A stretch of 64,000 nt of DNA from Emydura subglobosa (Eukaryota; Chordata; Testudines; Chelidae): NCBI GenBank assembly GCA_007922225.1, contig ML679970.1, forward strand, positions 17,100,290 to 17,164,289, given 5' to 3'. Numbering within the stretch: the first letter of the stretch is position 1; each line of letters opens with the position of its first letter. Shown in pieces: positions 58,905 to 64,000 of this stretch. The translations under genes were made by a program, and so were the position numbers. Under the pieces are notes generated by a model. The model saw only the letters and a list, made by a program, of their open reading frames with translations. It was not told the DNA's origin and ran no database searches.

Positions 58905-59090
58905 CTCTTGGGTGGTCTCTAATCCTCCCCTACTCTCAGGGTTTCAGAGCACAAGCTCCAGCCTGAGCCCTAATGTCCACACTGTTACTCTTAGCCTCAC
59001 AGCCTGAGCCCCAAAAGCCAGAGTCAATTGACCCAGGCTTTGAGACATGGAGCCTCAGGTTTTTCTTTGCAGCGTAGACACACCCTTGAA
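58905..59090. mobile_element. Half copy of a 'gtgtagacacaccc' MITE
   Basis: 'cacaagctccagcctgagcc', 'aatgtccacactgttactct' and 'agcgtagacacaccctt' match the right half of the element family at 13.97-14.23 and 62.39-62.68 kb. The left half is missing. Confidence 0.6.
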
Positions 59091-60898
59091 TTCACAAGTG
59101 TAGAGGTACTCATTTGGGTAAGTGTTTGCAGGATCAGGGCTTCCAACTGTAAATACCTTAAGTCAGTGTCCAGGTTTATTTATGTACAAGCTAGTGGCAC
59201 TTTAGGAATAAGTTATATTGCTTACTCCAATACTCATTGAAGACAGTTGGACTTTTTCCATTGCCTTCACTGGGAATTGGATTATGTCCATGATGAAAGT
59301 TTGTGCACTGACTCTTAGCTGGAACCACAGGAATGCAACATCACAACAATGTTTAAAATTCAGCGTCGCAGAACGAAGCAATTCCACTAAAGTTTCACCT
59401 TTCAGAAGCATCGCCAACTACTGAAGCAAAAGGGAGTTTGATTCCCTAGCAGTGACCTTTAACTAATTTCTCCAACACGGGTCTGTTTTTTTGGCTGGGT
59501 GGAGACTGGGACCAGCTCTGTAATTAACACCTCTTGCAACACATTTTAAACCCTGGAAGTCATGCCCTGCCACCACCCCCAGAACAGAATGCTGTGACAA
59601 ATGCTCAGCCTCCATTTAAAATCATCATAATTAGCATGCGCTGAGCATCTCCTGGAGGCATGCGGTCCCAACAAAACCCTTTATTATTATTTTTTAAAAT
59701 GACTCATCAGCTCAAGGAGTTTCAGAGCAACATCAACAAAGCTAGAAGTCAGTGCTCCCCCAGTGACTCACTCAGTGAACATTAAATTGCCAACTGCACT
59801 TTTGAAGTAATAGTTAGACCATCCTAACAAACAGCAGCTCCAGAGCAGCCAAGTGGAGACACCACAGACCTGAAATGCTGAGGCTGAATCAGGCTCTACT
59901 ATAAACAGTGACCATTCACAGAGGATGCAAAACAGAAAGTCCTTTTGTTTTAAGGGACTAGAAATGTGGCAGGCTGGAGGCTGCATGTTCTTCCCAGCAA
60001 GGATGGATTTGCTATGCCTGGGACAATGTCAGCGGTGAGTTATGGGGGAGGATTAGGGGCTGACAGTGCAATCAGGCTTTCAAGAGGGAATACAGGGAAC
60101 CTCTATGAAGAGTGTTAGAAGGGGAGAGGTCTCTGAGAAAGTGGGGTTCTCTGCCTAGCAGTTTCAGGGCTGCAAGTAACAAACTGGGAAGGGGGGCGTG
60201 TTTCTGGGTTGCATAAAGCCCTTCAGGTTTGTTTCTCTGGATAAAACCACTGAAATCTAAAAATCTCAAGAGGAAAACCAGGAGGAAGAAACTTGCTGAC
60301 AATGTCTGTCCATAGCTGAGCCAGTGGCCCACTCTGCCAGCTTACACAGAACATAAGAAGGTCAGAAGAGATAGATGGAAATGTCTTAAAGGATACATTG
60401 TATCCTCCTGCATAGGCAAGACACAGTCCCCTGACATGTCAGAAATTAAATGGTGTGATTGATTTTAGTAGAAGGCCAACAGATACTTTGAAATATACTC
60501 AAAGTGTCATTGGGGACCTGGACTGACACCTTGCCATCTACCTCAAGTCAGGGGTGACACAGTTTTCTCCCCATCCTGCTCCTGGGGCAGCACAGCTATG
60601 ACTCAGAAAGTGGAGCTGCTCTGGATTTACACTGGTGTGAGAGCAGAACTAGCCCTAAATCTCAAAGCAAAATGCAGTGGAAATGGATGAGATTCTCCAG
60701 GTTTTGTGAAACTCCTCTCTCCAGGCTTGATGCCAAGCCCTGTATGAGCCCTCTGTTCACTCAGAACGAGGCCCAGGCTCATGATCCATAGCAGATCTCT
60801 AGGCAAAACTTTGAGTTGTAATGAAACCCCAAATCAACTGGCCTACCAACCACACCCCATGTCATTTGGGGTTTTGCTGGACTTCTAATAAAAACCAA
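59091..60898. other. Intergenic, no gene recognised
   Basis: Frames of up to 86 codons lack recognisable features. 60630-60660 is a scrap of the palindromic family ('ggatttacactggtgtgaga'). Confidence 0.45.
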
Positions 60899-60982
60899 GG
60901 GCCTGACCCCCCCAGCTGACAAATCAGTGCATTGATTCAAATGGAGCTATGCTGATTAAACAGCAGCTGAGGTTCTGGCCTC
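60899..60982. mobile_element. Short palindromic element
   Basis: 'gggcctgacccccccagctg' on the left and 'cagcagctgaggttctggcc' on the right are inverted partners. The centre is 'ttgattcaaatggagc'. Confidence 0.6.
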
Positions 60983-61453
60983 AAGTTTACAAGAACTAGA
61001 CAAACAAGCAGCCAGTTCTGTATAATTGACTGTCTGGTTTCTTTCTTCCTCCGGAGTTTCTTAGGGGTAAAATTCACATTTGTGAGCAACATCAAAACTG
61101 AAGGAGGCAGCAAACATACATGAGGTGAAAAATTCTTGCTGTCCAACGAGGGACAATTAATGCATTGATCCCATGTGTGATTTGTCTCCCACTTCTCATT
61201 TGAGAAAAACAGGACCCCTTTAGACTGATTCAACAGTCCCATTCCCTATTGCCGAACTGGGGCTGTAAACTGCTAGTCGGCCCTCCAACCTTTTTGTGGG
61301 CTCAGCCACTAGAGGGGGACATCCTTCTCCCCTATACACAAAACATACACTCATATACACAAAAGCCAAAGTGTCAGAGGGACAGAATCAAACTGCAAAG
61401 TGTCCTGTGCACATTGGAGCAATGAGTGGAGAAAGAATGGAGATTTGGTCCTT

Positions 61454-61505
<52 letters not shown>

Positions 61506-62389
61506 AGTCCTATGTTCAGTGCAAGCACTGCTACAAAATGGAGTGGATAAAACCAGCATCCACCCCATCACATCAAGAATTAGTTTATTCTCATCTGTCC
61601 AGTACTGTCCTAACTATATGTATTCGGTTGGCCCAGCACCATGGTGGCTTCAGGGACAGTGTGGCTTTAGAACTGGTGAGCTGAGATGGAGGCAACTTGA
61701 TTTTAAGACTCTGTCCACAATACGAAAACAATGTAGAACAGACACACCAAGTAACCACTCGACAGATTTATGAAGATGATGCTGATATGGAGATTATTGC
61801 AGAAGCTACTGTAAAATGAGAAAAGGAAGAAAGAGAAAGATCAAAGAGAAATGCAAGTTCTGATCATACTTTTATGAAAGCTCTCCAAGTAGGGGCAGTC
61901 AAGACTAAATGTAAGCACATCACTTGAACAAGCTCTCGGAATGAGGGGACTGTGTTGAAAGTGACAGCAGGAATGGTCTGAGAAATATACGTTGTTTGCT
62001 GTCAAGCAGGCAGCTTCTTTTGTCTAACAGTAACCAAGGGGTTCTCTCTATATTATTTTTAGATATGCTGCTTTCAAGAGTTGAGCTGGTCGCTGCACTA
62101 ATCGATATGGAAAAGATGACAAGTAGGGCTAATGGAGACAGGCTGAACCAAAAACCCAGCTCCCAAGTCTCCCAAATGTAGGTTTGTTTGAAATTTCAAC
62201 AGGGGTCCTAAGCTGGATCTAAAAATGTTGTGCCTTGGTCTCCCCTAAAATTATAACGTTAGATAAAATATAATGATAAATATCAAATGATAACGTCTGT
62301 GGATTCTGACTCATCCTCTGCTCTCCCCCTTCAAATACCTCTCAGCCACTTTTAAAGCACTTTTAAAGCACATAAGTAGGGGGGGTACC
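60983..62389. other. Intergenic, no gene recognised; contains a 42-bp A-run
   Basis: The run of A at 61461-61502 is the longest homopolymer in the window. It follows 'ccttaaaattt' and may mark the 3' end of a retroposed sequence, but the sequence before it is not recognised. 61740-61900 has a short frame-like stretch reading IYEDDADMEIIAEAT that I could not assign; stops break it on both sides. Confidence 0.4.
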
Positions 62390-62680
62390 AGGGTATATCT
62401 ACACTACAACACACCACCTGTGGCAGGCCCAGATCAGCTGACTCAGGTTCACCAGTCAGACTGTGGGACTAAAAAACTGCAGTATAGATGTTTTGGCTTA
62501 GGCTGGAGCCCAGGTTCTGGAATCCTTCCCTCTTACAGGGTCCCAGAGCCCAGATTCCAGACTGAGCCTGAACTTCTGCACCTCAATTTTTATAGCCTCG
62601 AAGCCCCGTGAGCCCAAGACAGCTGACACATGCCCACCACAGATGTGTTATTGCAGCATAGACATATCCCCAGATTCTTC
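62390..62680. mobile_element. Foldback MITE ('agggtatatctacact' TIRs)
   Basis: The left end 'agggtatatctacactacaa' and right end 'attgcagcatagacatatcc' are inverted copies. Internal blocks 'gatcagctgactcaggttca' and 'cccaagacagctgacacatg' pair less well. It has the same family structure as 13970-14232. Confidence 0.75.
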
Positions 62681-64000
62681 AAGCATCGTTGGAAGGGTCA
62701 GATCTAGCACAATGATGAGGGCAGATGTTATTTGCCACACAGGCCTGAAGTGTTAGACAGCACCAAAGCAGTTGATGGGCAAATCATTTGAACAATTCTT
62801 GACGAGTTTTTAGTCGCAGCTTCTACAAACCATCATGCTGTTACTTTTGACAGATGAGTCTTCAAACAACTGAAACATCACGGCATCCTTCCCATGCTGA
62901 GTGATCAAACAATTTTGCTGTGCATAGAAATGTTTGTTGTAAACAGCTCCAGTTTATTGAGAATGTGTTAAAAAGCACTCACAAGCTACACAGATCATCA
63001 TCAAGGAGCATCTCCACCCTAAATCTAACCCTCCTTTAATAGGATTAGATTCTATGTAATTTAAGCATCCTAAATGTCAGAGAATATTAAAGCAAGGCAA
63101 ATAATATGAATAAACTTCAGTGGGATATATTTCTAGTGTGTTTGTGTCACAATTAATAGGCTAAGCTGTACTTCTGACCCTTCATGGTCTCTCCAAGTGC
63201 ACCGCCCCCAGGCCTCTCTAGCAGTCACCTCTCTCTTGGATGGAATCACATGATCCTCCATCTCTCAGACTGGATTATGGATTTGTGTGCAGACACTGCT
63301 ATTCTGTTCCCACTGAGAGCAATGACAGCCTCCTTAAAACCCCGTATTATATATTTAGAACAGAAGTATTTCAGAGAAAAAGATCGTAAACAATAAAGCA
63401 GCCTATATGTACACTTGCCTGCCAGATATCTACCCATCTGTCACATGGAGATTCTAAGAGACTGGAGAGTTAGCCTTTGCAGTAAGTTCCTCTCTTTGTA
63501 TCAGCTTGGCTTCCTGTCAGAGCTGACTAACAACACCTTTGACAGCCCCTGGCATCTCACCCCCATCATAGGAATTTAGACAGGTTACAGGTGGTGTAAC
63601 TTAAATCAGTGGCACCAACTCAGATGTTGGGGGGTGAGGGGAAGGGAAGAGGGGGACAGCAAATGTTTCCAATTGTGATTTAAATATACAATAAAAACAT
63701 AGCCAGGCTGACCCCACCCCACCCAGAGCACACCTCCCCCACTGTTTGGCAAGACATGGGGAGACCTTCCGGAGACCCCCACCACAGCAGGGAAGCAGGG
63801 ACTGGTGCAGACACCCCCACTATTTGTCTTGGGGGAGGAGGGGAAAATAAGTCCCAAGAAGGAGGGATGCCTCACCCATCCACTGAGCTTAGGGGGTATT
63901 TTGAGGTTCCTACCCCTCACGCAGTCATCATTAACTGGAATGGTTGGCATGAACCCCCTGGCATGGGGAGAGGGCTTCCTGCGCTAGTATCTGCCTGAGG
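62681..64000. other. Intergenic, no gene recognised, cut by the window edge
   Basis: No exon is supported. 63.6-64.0 kb is G/C-richer with several overlapping frames on both strands (up to 114 codons, minus strand 63606-63950) driven by C- and G-rich runs. No domain is seen. Confidence 0.45.

Noticed and set aside
61740..61900. Possible processed-pseudogene fragment (IYEDDADMEIIAEAT)
   Set aside because: The stretch is short, flanked by stops and frameshifts, and I could not match it to a known protein, so I do not call it.
63606..63998. Cluster of overlapping frames at the right edge
   Set aside because: C/G-rich runs remove stops in several frames at once. The predicted proteins are Pro/Gly-rich without domain signals.

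Overview
This is a vertebrate nuclear genomic window, almost certainly from a non-avian sauropsid and most likely a turtle. Non-coding sequence dominates. The interspersed repeats are CR1-type LINE fragments, short foldback DNA elements whose ends read like 'gtgtagacataccc', and ancient MIR/tRNA-type SINEs. There are no bacterial operons, and almost all open frames are short and random. The turtle assignment is inference from the repeat complement and from the amniote-type gene structure; I could not run a search.

The only host gene I can support is thyrotropin-releasing hormone (TRH, prepro-TRH) on the + strand at about 48.8-53.15 kb. It has a TATA-type promoter, a non-coding exon 1, exon 2 (signal peptide and N-terminal propeptide) and exon 3 (the rest). 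The intron phases match (phase 1), giving a 255-residue precursor. Exon 3 carries seven copies of the progenitor QHPG, each flanked by basic pairs: five QHPGKR and two QHPGRR. Each can yield one pGlu-His-Pro-amide. The 3' UTR of about 1 kb contains two adjacent foldback repeats and ends near an AATAAA at 53134.

Layout. At 0-1.4 kb lies an antisense CR1 endonuclease-region fragment. From 3.8 to 8.4 kb there are nested SINEs, several foldback MITEs and one hAT-type MITE with TIRs and near-perfect 8-bp target-site duplications. At 12.1-12.65 kb there is a degenerate minisatellite with a 36-bp unit. From 14 to 21.7 kb there is a foldback MITE, an antisense CR1 3' half, an interrupted MITE, a CR1 reverse-transcriptase fragment and a CR1 3' tail. 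At 25.9-26.1 kb there is another foldback MITE. At 28.9-29.7 kb a region is open on both strands and I cannot identify it. At 30.4-31.0 kb there is an antisense reverse-transcriptase pseudogene of a second, non-CR1 LINE group. From 31.8 to 36.7 kb there are SINEs. From 36.7 to 48.6 kb the sequence is mostly unique, with small foldback elements. TRH follows. From 53.2 to 64 kb there is mostly non-coding sequence with homopolymer runs, MITEs, and a long inverted repeat with arms of about 190-210 bp at 57.1-57.76 kb.

TRH appears to sit in a gene-poor neighbourhood. I found no second host gene, no structural RNA gene and no CRISPR. The points most worth checking are the seven-copy precursor, the palindromic promoter elements, the repeat-derived 3' UTR, the long inverted repeat, the 36-bp minisatellite and the unidentified frames near 29 kb.
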